Shown here piece by piece: positions 33,518 to 44,530 of a DNA stretch of 64,000 nucleotides (the stretch's first letter is position 1; every line of letters starts with the position of its first letter). The notes under the pieces were generated by a model. That model was not told the origin of the DNA and did no database searches. It saw only the letters and a list, made by a program, of their open reading frames with translations. Both the position numbers and the translations under genes were made by a program. Origin of the DNA: Epiperipatus broadwayi (taxonomy: Eukaryota > Onychophora > Udeonychophora > Euonychophora > Peripatidae); contig JAQFVV010000282.1 of assembly GCA_028023455.1 (NCBI GenBank), positions 311,001 to 375,000 on the forward strand. Direction: 5' to 3'.

Positions 33518-33538
33518 CTCTACTATGTTGTTGTATGC
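33406..33538. repeat. (TA)n and a perfect 28-bp hairpin with (AT)n loop
   Basis: (TA)n at 33406-33449, then a perfect inverted repeat 33457-33484 against 33511-33538 (GCATACAACAACATAGTAGA... and its complement) around a 26-bp (AT)n loop. Small ORFs here are artefacts. Confidence 0.85.
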
Positions 33539-33589
33539 TCTGAGACACATAACTGTCTCAATATATAGTGAACAATGATAAATATATGT

Positions 33590-33840
33590 GCAAGAGAACA
33601 TAATATGGGTCAACTGATGAGTGCTACATCATCATAAATTGTTCATCTTGGGAATCATATTGTTTTCACATGTCATTGGTCATATATTTATAGTTACATC
33701 CTTTCCACAAGATGTTAAAAGCAGATAGAAACCAGTCTCTACCTTGCCTAAGCATGGTGTAATAAAAATAACACTACATAATTATTATTCATCAAATGAA
33801 TAGTCTCTAGTCTGATGATATACATATATATGAAACAGAA
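33590..33840 (+). repeat. RZ-C' single unit, decayed
   Basis: Inverse-oriented copy of the 26.6-kb element: CCACAAGATGTTAAAAGCAG and AGATAGAAACCAGTCTC match its unit, and AATAGTCTCTAGTCTGATGA matches its right flank. The ribozyme at 33610-33650 keeps CTGATGAGTGCT but has lost GAAA. Confidence 0.6.
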
Positions 33841-33984
33841 AACATGTATAATGATAAATGCTATCTAAATTCCCATAGCAAATCTATGCGCTGCAAAAAA
33901 ATTCAAGATATTTTTATTTAAAGGAAGAATGTGGCTGAAAGAATGTAGCTATGGTGCATTTTAAAAACTATATATATATAAAAC

Positions 33985-34751
33985 TCCCTTTTCTTGATGT
34001 TTTAGTCACCAGAACACCAAATAGTTTATCATTTTTGATTTACAAAAAGAATACACACATAGACAGATAATTACATTTACATTCTCATAATCACCCAACT
34101 CAGATATTTTCTGTAGCCAAAATACTTTTAAATAGAGCAATTAACCTTTCAGATAAGTTACATCTGAAAGATGAAATAAATCATATTAATACTGTTTTAT
34201 TAGCAAATAACTATAATTATAAATTTATTAAACAAGCCTTATTTCAAGCCCAAAATGGACAAAATAGGAAACAAAAAGATGATAAATCAGCTATTAGGAT
34301 TTGTGTTTCATATGTAAAAGGAACTAGAGACAGTATTGGATGTATATTAAAATGCTATAATATAAATACAGTGTTTTCTATTCATCAAAAGATCAGCAAT
34401 ATAATAACAAAGCCTAAGGATTCAATCCCTCTTGAATCACATAGTGTTTATCAAATCTCATGTAAAAATTGTAAAGCTTCTTACATAGATATGAGTAATC
34501 ATCACATCAGTGTTAGGAGAGATGAACATGCTAATGCAGTTAAACAACACTCATCATCATCAGCACTCTCACTCCATACTATAGATTCAGGTCATAAAAT
34601 TGATTTTTCTAGTACCAGGATCATATCCAGATGTGATAATTTCTACCAGTGCAAAATTAGAGAAGCCATTGAGATACTTAAAAGGCCAGATTGTATCAAT
34701 AAGCAAGATGATACATGCAAACTTCCTTCTATTTGGAAAGATTTTTTTTAA
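33985..34751 (+). pseudogene. PLE-1 copy a: Penelope-like RT tail and GIY-YIG domain
   Basis: 5'-truncated copy on plus. From 33985 it matches the FLDVLVTRTPN region of copy b. The ORF 34371-34751 covers the linker and the GIY-YIG endonuclease: VYQISCKNCKASYID, EHANAVKQHSSSSALSLHTI, and the REAIEILKRPDCINK end. The YIG glycine is changed to Asp (YID), and the upstream part is out of frame. The 3' region continues to about 34930 with a decayed hammerhead near 34865-34905 (GTCAAATGGC in place of GTCGAAACGTC). Confidence 0.8.
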
Positions 34752-34974
34752 AATAACATTCTTAATTTAACTTTTTTGCTATTGGTGGAACTTTAACATT
34801 TTTTTCAAATCAGTGATTGTAGCACCTCTATAACCATCTTTCTACCTTTTATCACCCAGTAGACGACTGGTGTGATCAAGTCAAATGGCAGTATATAAAT
34901 ATTTAAATTTTTAACATGAATGAACCTGCAAAATATGTCTTTTATATATATATACATATATATATAAAATACAT

Positions 34975-36895
34975 ATTTTGCGGGTTCATCCGTGTTAAAA
35001 ACTTTTAATATCAATATACTGACGTTTCGACTTGGTCACACAAGCCATCCACAGAGTTATAAAAAGGTAGAAAGACGGTTGTAGAGGCGCTACAATCACT
35101 GGTTTGAATAAAACATTAAAAATCCCACCAATAGAAAAATGTTAAATTTAAGAATGTTTTTTAAAGAAATCTTTCCAAATAGGAGGAAGTTTGCATGTAT
35201 CATCTCGCTTATTGATACAATCTGGCCTTTTAAGTATCTCAATGGCTTCTCTGATTTTGCATTGGTAGAGATTATCACATCTGGATATGATCCTGGTACT
35301 AGAAAAATCTATTTTATGACCTGAATCTATAGTATGGAGTGAGAGTGCTGATGATGATGAGTGTTGTTTAACTGCATTAGCATGCTCATCTTTCCTAACA
35401 CTGATGCTACGATTACTCATACCTATGTAAGAAGCTTTACAATTTTTACATGAGATTTGATAGACACCATGAGATTCAAGAGGGATTGAATCCTTAGGCT
35501 TGGTTATTATATTGCTGATCTTTTGATGAGCAGAAAATGCTGTATCTATATTATAGCGTTTTAATATACGTCCGATACTGTCTGTAGTTCCTTTTACATA
35601 TGGAACACAAATCCTAATAGCTGACTTATCATCTTTTTGTTTCCTATTTTGTCTATTTTGGGCTTGAAATAAGGCTTTTTTTATAAATTTGTAATTATAA
35701 CTATTTGCTAATAAAACACTATTAATATGATTTATTTCTTCTTGCAGATGTGTCTCATGTGAAAGGTTAATTGCTCTATTTAAAAGAGTTTTGGCTACAG
35801 AAACTATCTGAGTTGGGTGATGATGAGAATGGAAATGTAAATATCTGTCTGTGTGTGTATCCTTTCTGTAAATAGAAAAAGATAAACTATTTGGTGTTCT
35901 GGTGACTAGAACATCAAGAAAAGGGAGTTTTCCATCAGACTCTGTCTCCATTGTAAATTTAATATGAGGATGCATATTATTTAAATGTAAGAAAAAATCA
36001 TCTAATGTATTTTTTCCATGTTGCCATATGACAAAAGTGTCATCTATGTATCTGAGCCAAATGAGAGGTTTTAAAGATGATGATTCTAAAGCACGAGTTT
36101 CTATATATTCCATGAATAAATCAGCTATTACTCCTGAGATAGGTGAGCCCATAGGAGTACCAAAAACTTGTCTGTAATGCTGTCCATTGTATACAAAATA
36201 TGTATTTAAGAGACAATGTTTAATCAAAGCAATAATATGGTCTGGTAAATTGCAACGTTGTGAGATTATATTTAAAGCTTCATCAATTGGAATGTTTGTA
36301 AACAAAGACACGACATCAAAACTGACCAGAATGTCACTAGCATTAATTTTTAAACTTTTTAAAACAGAAATAAAATGAAGAGAGTTTTTAATATATGATT
36401 TAATAGATGGGATTGTAGGTTTCATGAAATCGATAAGTATCTAGCTAAAATATGAGTTGGAGAACCTATTGCACTTACTATTGGACGAAGAGGGGTATCT
36501 GGTTTGTAAATTTTTGGAAGTCCATAAAATTTTGGACAGACACAAGATTTTTCACGAGGGATTATTTTATTTTTTATCTCTGTTTCAATAGGTGATTTAT
36601 TAATAATAGCTTTTGTTGTTTTTTCCAAATATGTAGTATGATCTCTTTTTGATAGTTTATAAGTTTTATCACTAAGCAGATCTAAAATTTTATTATGGTA
36701 AATGTCACGATCCATTACAACTTTGGCATTACCTTTATCAGCTGGAAGTACAACAATTGATTTGTCCGATTTTATATTATTTAATGCTTGTCTTTCTTTC
36801 TTTGAAAAATTATTTTTAGGAAGCTTAGCTTTTTTTAAAATATTACAAATCTCAGCTCTAGCTAAATCAGCCGATGTAGAATCAATTTTAGCAAG
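34975..36895 (-). pseudogene. PLE-1 copy b: Penelope-like reverse transcriptase with GIY-YIG endonuclease
   Basis: Longest PLE-1 copy, on minus. It begins near 36895, mid-element, with a frame containing KSDKSIVVLPADKGNAKVV, the PLE N-terminal DKG motif. One base out of frame at about 36424 splits it into 36895-36422 and 36425-35148 (425 codons). The second frame has RT motifs SFDVVSLFTNIP (35-46), GTPMGSPIS (89-97), YIDD (126-129), then a GIY-YIG domain (VYQI 321-324, YIG 334-336) and ends KKHS. The first frame ends LARYLSIS, the second restarts FMKPTIP, so a single indel disrupts it. The 5' end is replaced by inverted copy c. The 3' UTR holds a ribozyme. Confidence 0.85.
35002..35066 (-). 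ncRNA. PLE-1 hammerhead-like motif, copy b
   Basis: On minus: outer stem I CTTTTTATA/TATTAAAAG, inner ACT/AGT, CTGTGGA (consensus CUGANGA with A6 to U), stem II GGCTT/AAGTC, GAAAC, GTC with a loopless 2-bp stem III. Minimal stem III is typical of HHRs known in PLEs. The A6 change may reduce or abolish activity. Confidence 0.6.
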
Positions 36896-36896
36896 A

Positions 36897-37415
36897 GCTG
36901 ATTCTCATGGTGTCTATCAAATCTCATGTAAAAATTGTAAAGCTTCTTACATAGGTATGAGTAATCGGCGCATCAGTGTTAGGAGAGATGAGCATGCTAA
37001 TGCAGTTAAACAACACTCATCATCATCAGCACTCTCACTCCATACTATAGATTCAGGTCATAAAATAGATTTTTCTAGTACCAGGATCATATCCAGATGT
37101 GATAATCTCTACCAATGCAAAATCAGAGAAGCCATTGAGATACTTAAAAGGCCAGATTGTATCAATAAGCGAGATGATACGTGCAAACTTCCTCCTATTT
37201 GGAAAGATTTCTTTAAAAAACATTCTTAAATTTAACATTTTTGCTATTGGTGGGATTTTTAATGTTTTATTCAAACCAGTGATTGTAGCGCCTCTACAAC
37301 CGTCTTTCTACCTTTTTATAACTCTGTGGATGGCTTGTGTGACCAAGTCGAAACGTCAGTATATTGATATTAAAAGTTTTTAACACGGATGAACCCGCAA
37401 AATATGTATTTTATA
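36897..37415 (+). pseudogene. PLE-1 copy c: GIY-YIG domain and 3' UTR, inverted against copy b
   Basis: On plus from about 36897 the sequence jumps from antisense N-terminal PLE into sense GIY-YIG: HGVYQISCKNCKASYIGMS, through KKHS at 37229, then the 3' UTR with a hammerhead, ending CCGCAAAATATGTATTTTAT. Only the last part of the element is present. DNA identity with copy b is very high, including retained CpGs. Confidence 0.8.
37312..37376 (+). ncRNA. PLE-1 hammerhead-like motif, copy c
   Basis: Same fold and sequence as 35002-35066 in the opposite orientation: stem I CTTTTTATA/TATTAAAAG and ACT/AGT, CTGTGGA, GGCTT/AAGTC, GAAAC, GTC. Confidence 0.6.
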
Positions 37416-38250
37416 TATTTAACCCGTGCAAATCTTCGTTTTAACATATATATATATATATATATATTATGTAACCATAAACCAAATTATTTTTCTCTCA
37501 CTCTGGTTATTTCTCCTAGCATAAGCTTGAGTAATCAAGGGTGCCAGACTATTTGAGCAGCCACTTTTTATTTTGTTTTACTCTCAAGTTAAGCCTAAAT
37601 TGGAAAGTTCTCAATTTAAGCCAACTTGTTTGTATAGCTACATAGATCTGAAACCAGTCCAGCACCTACTTATTATGGTATCCTTAGATTTTTGGTAAAT
37701 TTAGGCACCTCTTTTCTTTAGTTAGGTTGCATAAACAGTTTAGACTGATAGAAAGATAAATTTTCTATTGCAACAACATTATACAAATGGAGGTATGTAA
37801 TTTTTATTGGGCTTGTAACAATCCTAACCAAAGGATAGTGATTTAAAAAACTAAGGAAACCATAACATGTAAGTACTGAATTCATTTCAGATCTATGTAC
37901 AAACACATTGGCTTAGACTGAAAGTATTAATATATTTTTCAATTTGGGATGATGGTTTGATAGCGGCACTACAAAATAAAATATGGCTACTAGAGAAAAG
38001 GTATATTAGATGCAGAATGCCCAGCTACTTTATTTCCAGATCTAAAGCTCTTCATTGATGAAATACATAAATTAGACACCAGATTGTGGATATTGAATAG
38101 GATGTTACTGGTATAGGGATTTATTAAGCACTATCATCTCAATTGCCCAAGTTTATACTTAGATAATAGAACCATGTTGCCAAAAAAAATATTAGCTTGT
38201 AAATAGCATTATGGGAGCTGGATCATGTGATATTTTACTGGTTTTATAAA
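37416..38250. repeat. Heavily decayed RZ-A-like element
   Basis: Starts after (TA)n at 37443-37467. Recognisable RZ-A blocks in order: GCTTGAGTAATCAAGGGTGCCAG, GATCTGAAACCAGTCCAGCAC split by drift, TTCATTGATGAAATACATAAA (ribozyme relic near 38055), and the tail GATCATGTGATATTTTACTGG at about 38222. Too diverged to find a TSD. Confidence 0.45.
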
Positions 38251-39949
38251 AACATAGTTAAGGTTTGTTGATGAAAATGTTTGTTGTTAATATAAACAAT
38301 GTACCAAGATTCTATTTTTAGTCTATATCCACCAATTATGTGAATAAATATCTATTATCTAAATGATGGCAGAAGAAATTGGCTGATATATCACTACAAT
38401 ATTGATATATTATCAATTATGAATAATTTATTAACCTACAGTAATGATGAATTTCATTTTCGCTATACAGATACTTCATCCTAATTTCTAATAGAAATAC
38501 TGCAATCTGTATTTCTTTTGAACAACGGCAGCAAGAATTTACACGGTAGCAAGAATTTACACCTAATTGTCCAATCTCTCCTGATGGACATTTCATTTTA
38601 ATTTCAAATTTTAACTCCAAGTAAATTCAACTCTTAATTCTAACTAAACATGTTCAAATCTTACTATATACAATTGCTTATTTGTTGTGCCAGAGTTATT
38701 TTCAAAAAAAACATTTGATGATTAGTGTCATGGTTAAACATACCTTTTCCAAATTTAATAATAGATTTGCTGATACTAAAATTTAATTATCTGCTTACCA
38801 AATTTGTTTTAACTTTAATTCATTTTTAAAATTAATTATGCCTTCATACAAATAATTATAACTATAAGAAACTTTTTACAATTAACTTTGTTTTCATAAA
38901 TTTTGTAACTTTAAGCACTATTTAACAATTAATCTATTTAAATATGCCATCAGATTTTTTAATGTAAAGAAATAAATAATTTACAATATCTTTTATTTGT
39001 ATATAAATGTATAACTTTTGTTATAAAATATTTTAATTATTTAAAAGAGAAATAAAAAATGTACCTTTTAAACTTTGTCAAGGACATTATCATATCATCA
39101 CATTCTTATAAATCAATAAATGTACTATGAATTTTTACTAATTCATTCTGCATATTATTATACCATCAATTTCTGCATTGTTTTTATTTTGCAGAGAATT
39201 GAGAAACAGATAAACTTCTATTCAATAGTCCAGCATTTTTATAACAAATGTTCAAATAACACATCAAATTAAAGATTAGATAATTACTTTGCATAATATA
39301 TTTATTGTTCAATTTAAATAATTATTTTCTTTTAATAAGAAATATTGTCCAATCATTCATATTAATACAGCCACATGCTTTATTTACAAATATCAAAAGA
39401 GATATTGAATGAAAAAGTGTAAATTAAATTATAATGATGTTTAAATATAAAATTATTGAACATTTTAGTAAATAATGCCAAAGACAAAATAAAATTAATT
39501 CAATTTTAGTAAATCTTGCTTAAATACAAATAAAATAATTTGTATGATTATGATGTGATTTTCAGCTTTCCTTTGCTTTCTTGTAACTATCTGTAGCACT
39601 ATTTTTCTGGTTTTGTAATAATTTGTTGGCAAAAACTGGAACTTAAATATATATATTGATTTATTAGTTTAAAAAAAACCCTGAAGATGTCAGTATTATA
39701 TAGTGAAAATTAATACAAACAAGCCAACAAGGCTACTAATTGATAGGTTGCTCATTTTCAAGCTTTACAGATGCAATTCTATACAATCCAAATTCAACCA
39801 CAAGAATTTTCAAATTAAATTTATGTACTGATATTGTGGCTGGATTTAAAATTAATTATCATATTTTTCAAAATACCTGAACTACATAAATCTTGGAAGA
39901 AATTTATTAATTGTCAATTCAATTACAGTCAAAATTTCTTGCCCCAACT
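38251..39949. other. AT-rich intergenic sequence
   Basis: No repeat or ORF with content seen. Confidence 0.4.
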
Positions 39950-40235
39950 GACTTTGATTTGTTTTCTTATGAAATTCTAAAACAGCAAAAAATTGCTTTG
40001 CATCTAGAAAATATAGGTATATGAATGAGCCACAGAAAAACCCGAGCATAAGTCATTTTCTTTGAGTGCCAAAGCATCACAAGACATACATTTGAGCTCA
40101 CATCTGCCATTGTATTATGCATTGAATAAAATGACTCTAAACAGAAGATCAAAGAAGCCTGACATATAGCTACCAACCATAATGCCATGAACCAGATGGA
40201 ATCCTGCTTCTCCCTCTCTAAGAAATGATCTATCT
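39950..40235 (+). pseudogene. PLE-3 family C-terminal fragment
   Basis: DNA-level match on plus to the C-terminal part of PLE-3 at 48.8-49.0 kb: GAGCATAAGTCATTTTCTTTG, AGACATACATTTGAGCTCA and AAAATGACTCTAAACAGAAG correspond to the segment encoding YRSIFLEHKKATRHIFEP there. Frame lost. Confidence 0.5.
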
Positions 40236-40246
40236 GATTTACATTG

Positions 40247-40284
<38 letters not shown>

Positions 40285-40293
40285 ATGTAAATC

Positions 40294-40335
<42 letters not shown>
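40236..40335. repeat. (TA)n tracts with a 12-bp hairpin
   Basis: GATTTACATTGA (40236-40247) and TCAATGTAAATC (40281-40292) flank one TA tract; another follows to 40335. Confidence 0.8.
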
Positions 40336-40337
<2 letters not shown>

Positions 40338-43300
40338 CATGAACATACTAATGCTATGATTATGAGAACATTTAACCTCTTGAAAATGCTTAGCTTCCAT
40401 GTAATATTTCGGTTAATTTTCATTCAATGTAACTTTTTTTACAAATGTGCATCAGTGCATATAAATTTAATTTACATTCATTTAATGAAAGTTGCTTAAT
40501 TTTATAATAAAGTCATAATTAAAAGTGTCTAATTTAGCTTTGAGTGGGTTGATTAAATCAAAAGGATGATGAGTATTTTATTAATATCTTGCAATTTAAT
40601 ATTTTATTTAAGTGAAAGCACAAATATGTAAAGAAGAAAAACATATTTAAGTGGGAAGCCATTGGATGATCCATTGATTCACTATATTGTTCAATAATAT
40701 TCTCATGTAAAAAAAAGTCTGATTTCCTCTGAGCACTGAACAAATCGTTGAAGAATTATTTATCCATGATTTAAATAACAAACATTAATGTGTATGTAAA
40801 TACTTTTAAGACCTGCATCAAATGCACCTTGAAATTTATAATAGTCAAGCAATATCTTTATTTTGCCAATAGAGGGACCTCTCAAACCACGACCCAAGAT
40901 AGCAACTTTTATAAAGATAAGAGTGTCCTTCTTATCTTTAACCTAACTTTCCACTTATATAGGTCAATCTGAAACATCTTGATTTGGGAGCATGGAGCTG
41001 TTGTTCTCTTCACTGTATATGAGGAAATCATTATATGATATACAATTGACTAATTTTGTTACCAAGCTCATAATATCTTCAGTGGTTTGAGACTAATCTT
41101 AGTACTTAAAATCTGCTAATGTATCATGCATTGAGAAAATAGAACTGCATGTCAAATACATGACACCAGACTTTATTATATTCTACCTTTGGCATGCATG
41201 CCATAGTTCATCATAGTGGTCTTGCATGCATAAACCATTAATAAAACATTATATTGCCTCTGTAAAAATACAAGATAAATCAATCCAGCTTGACTTATAA
41301 TTAAGATGAAAGATTTGATGTAGAATATGTTGATTATATAATTATGTTAAATAATACAATAAAAAAGGAAAATAATAATAATAATAAATAAATATGTACA
41401 AAAACAGTTAGTTAGTAATTCAAATTGTTTTTGTAAGTAGTAACAAGATAAAATCTAAACTCAAAGTATAACAGAATTGTAAACAGTTATATAATGAAGG
41501 TCTCAGGAGTTAAAGGTTAAAATATATTAATTCTAGTATCCGAAAGTCACATGAACTCTTAACAGGTAAACACTTGACTATTTTGTAATACCTGCAGGAA
41601 AAATTATGTTTAAAAAAAACAGTAACAAACATGTAAACATGCATTTATGAGTATGTGCTTATATATATACAGTATAAAATTTAATTTATAATATATAAAA
41701 TTGGATTTGTTAATTTACTTGTTTTTTTTTTTAAGTAAGCTTTGAATATTTATGTAGATGAAGGGGGAGGGGAAAATTTATCTAAAAGCGGTGCTATGCA
41801 AATTGACCTTGACAATGGATTGCTAGTAGTTCCAGTTCAATGCACTTAAGAGGTTATTGTCTTTTTTGTTTCTTTTCACAAGTCATGAGCTAATTTAATG
41901 AATTTATAACAATGTAAATCATTCAGATTATTTTGAATTCTCTCTCTCTCTCTCTCTTTTGTAGAAAATAGGTGGAACAACTCGAAGTGCATAAATTTGA
42001 ATACAGAGAGATAAAATAATTATATTAATTTTTGAGGATACAACCATTAAATAGATTGAGCTAAATTATTGATTATTAAAGCTGATTTTTTTTAAAATTA
42101 AAATCTTTTTGATACGGCAAATGATTTATACCAATTAAGTTCCTTCATCCACTATGTCATATAGCTGTACTTACCTTTAAAACATATTTTATAACCCTAG
42201 GCAAGTGACATTCTGTTTAAATTGGAATCTTAAAGAATTCTCTTGTTGAAGAGACAAGACATATATGCTGATAGCAACTTTAATTAAAGATGAAATTTCT
42301 ATGTTTATGTAGTTCCGTACCTGCAATCTACTAATTTGTTCCGAAGGATTTCAAATTAGATAACGCAGAGAAGAAGAAAAACTTAATTTTATTAAGATGG
42401 AAGTGAATATCCTCTTAATTGACAAAATTGTACTTACTTCATTTTTTTTTTTTAATTCTGCTGACTAATAATTTCATTTTAAATGAAAATTAAAATCAAA
42501 AAGAAATAAAATAGTTTCCATAAATGTCCGGAAATGTTAATTAATATAATCGTTACCTGACAAGAATAAATTATGTTAATAAAACTGGATTATTATTATT
42601 ATTATTTTTTCTTTCTTCTAAAAGGCAAAAGTAATTATTAATAAAGTGAAGAACATTTTCCATCGTTATCATCCGCGCTAATCGTTCAAGATGCCTGTCT
42701 CTTAGGAATGAGTGTGTTTAAACTTCAAGAAAGTAAGAAGTGGTACCAATAACACATTTGAATCTATTTTGCTTTTGTTCAATAATTAAACAGAATAATA
42801 CAAAAATCCCAAGAGTTACTTTTTAAAACTGAGAAAAAAGGTGTTAAATCATTTAAATATAAAATATTCATCAAAATCTAAAAATTATTTCAAGAAACTT
42901 GAGAACATCTTATTAATTATGCATGATTCAATCCAGATTAAAACTCTAAAGAATTACGCAACTGTTGTATTCTTATTTAAATCGGTTTGCAAAACAAAAG
43001 AATAATTTAAAATTAAGATAGAGTTATCTATTTTAATAAATTTAAATATTTAATTCTTTGGTGTATATAAAAATATAATATCACTTTATATGACAAATGT
43101 ATATAAATGAGAAAAACACTCTGCTTTAGCGCAATATGCAGAAAGCCTTAAGTAATAAGGGATCATCGTTTGATAATGAATTTATATTTCCATCCTTAAA
43201 CCTGTATCAGATTTTTGCATCTATAAAAAGGGAATTAATTTCTATGTTGGGATCAATATAGAAACATATATAACAACCAATTATATCTTTTGTCGACTAT

Positions 43301-43620
43301 CACATTTAAACATAAAATGAACAAACAAACCCCCATCTATCATTGTATGAATTAGTAACCATGTTTTAAAAATCTGTCCCCCCACCCTAACTGTAGGATT
43401 TTTTTTTCTAGTGATGAATATGTATCAGCATAGGATCATAAGAGAAATATAGTAGTAAGCACATTGTGCACATGAACTAGAATTAACAAACTGAACACTT
43501 TTAAAGTGCTTAAGCATTTTCAAGCAAGTAAATAATTTTTCATTCAGTTAGTCAACCAGTAGAGAACTCAGCCATCTAATTATAGTATTAGTAAATGAGT
43601 ATTTAATTTTGATACTTAAA
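40336..43620. other. 3.3 kb AT-rich intergenic sequence, no gene
   Basis: No supported ORF. (TC)n at 41940-41958. ORFs at 40558-40972 lack content. Confidence 0.45.
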
Positions 43621-43985
43621 TACAGAGACTTCAGATCACTCAAAGAAGTATGGAGAGATGCATGTTGGGAGTAACAAGAAGACATCGAAAATGCAATGTA
43701 TGGGTAAGAGAACAAATGGGTGTTACTGATCTCATTGAAAAAGTTAAAAGATTGAAGTGGAGTTGGGCTGGACATATTGCTAGAAGAGACGATAATAGAT
43801 GGACAATTGAAATCTTAAACTGGATTCCAAGAAATTGTAAAAGACTCAGAAAGAGACCACATGTGAGATGGATGGATAAAATAAGAAAGTCTGCAGGGGT
43901 GATGTGGAGTAGAGAAGCTAAAGATTAGAGAAGATGGATTGAACTTCATCCTGCAGTGGATTGATAATGGTTGATGATGATGACT
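43621..43985 (+). pseudogene. RTE LINE 3' fragment
   Basis: Frame 43650-43928 gives MERCMLGVTRRHRKCNVWVR, then LKWSWAGHIARRDDNRWTIE and RWMDKIRKSAGVMW, the RTE C-terminal domain. It stops at 43928 by mutation and the match continues to a GTTGATGATGATGA end at about 43983. Severely 5'-truncated. Confidence 0.8.
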
Positions 43986-44264
43986 TATGTGTTATCCTTT
44001 CTAGCAAGCCGTCATTTTTTTATTTATATAGTTTCAGAAGCCTACAATAAATATTTAAAATAAAATGGCAGACAGGAAGAGATTGTATTTAATATACAAA
44101 GTTTTTATTATTATTGTTGTTTTAAAAGTATATGTTCAGTGTGCTGGAATGCAGCAATAGAGAAGCTGAGCAGAGTAAAAATGTGATGACTTAGCACTTT
44201 TGAGGGCTTATTGTGTCCTCATATTCGTAACAGAATCAGAATAGATAAAGGGTGGTGTATATAT

Positions 44265-44296
44265 ATAAAATACATATTTTGCGGGTTCATCCGTAT
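44265..44296 (-). mobile_element. Isolated scrap of PLE-1 3' end
   Basis: AAAATACATATTTTGCGGGT followed by TCATCCG is identical to the 3' tip of PLE-1 copy b (about 34968-34993). It sits beside a (TA)n tract at the 3' edge of PLE-2. Confidence 0.7.
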
Positions 44297-44530
44297 ACTC
44301 TTTAATATTGTATATATATATATATATATATATATAACTACAACCATTAAATGTCTGTATTTTTAAATTATATAATAATAATTCAAACAACTATATTTAA
44401 CACAGTATTCAAAATTAAATAATCTATTCTTTACCAGAAGTACTTTCAATTGTTTCACTGACAATCTTTATCAACTGTTAATACAAACGTACAAAAAATA
44501 AAAACTTGCATTACCCATCATTCAATCTAT

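Noticed and set aside
36702-36900. N-terminal half of the 175-codon plus ORF as a new protein fused to GIY-YIG
   Set aside because: It is the antisense of the PLE-1 N-terminal DKG region; the apparent fusion is created by the inversion junction at about 36896.
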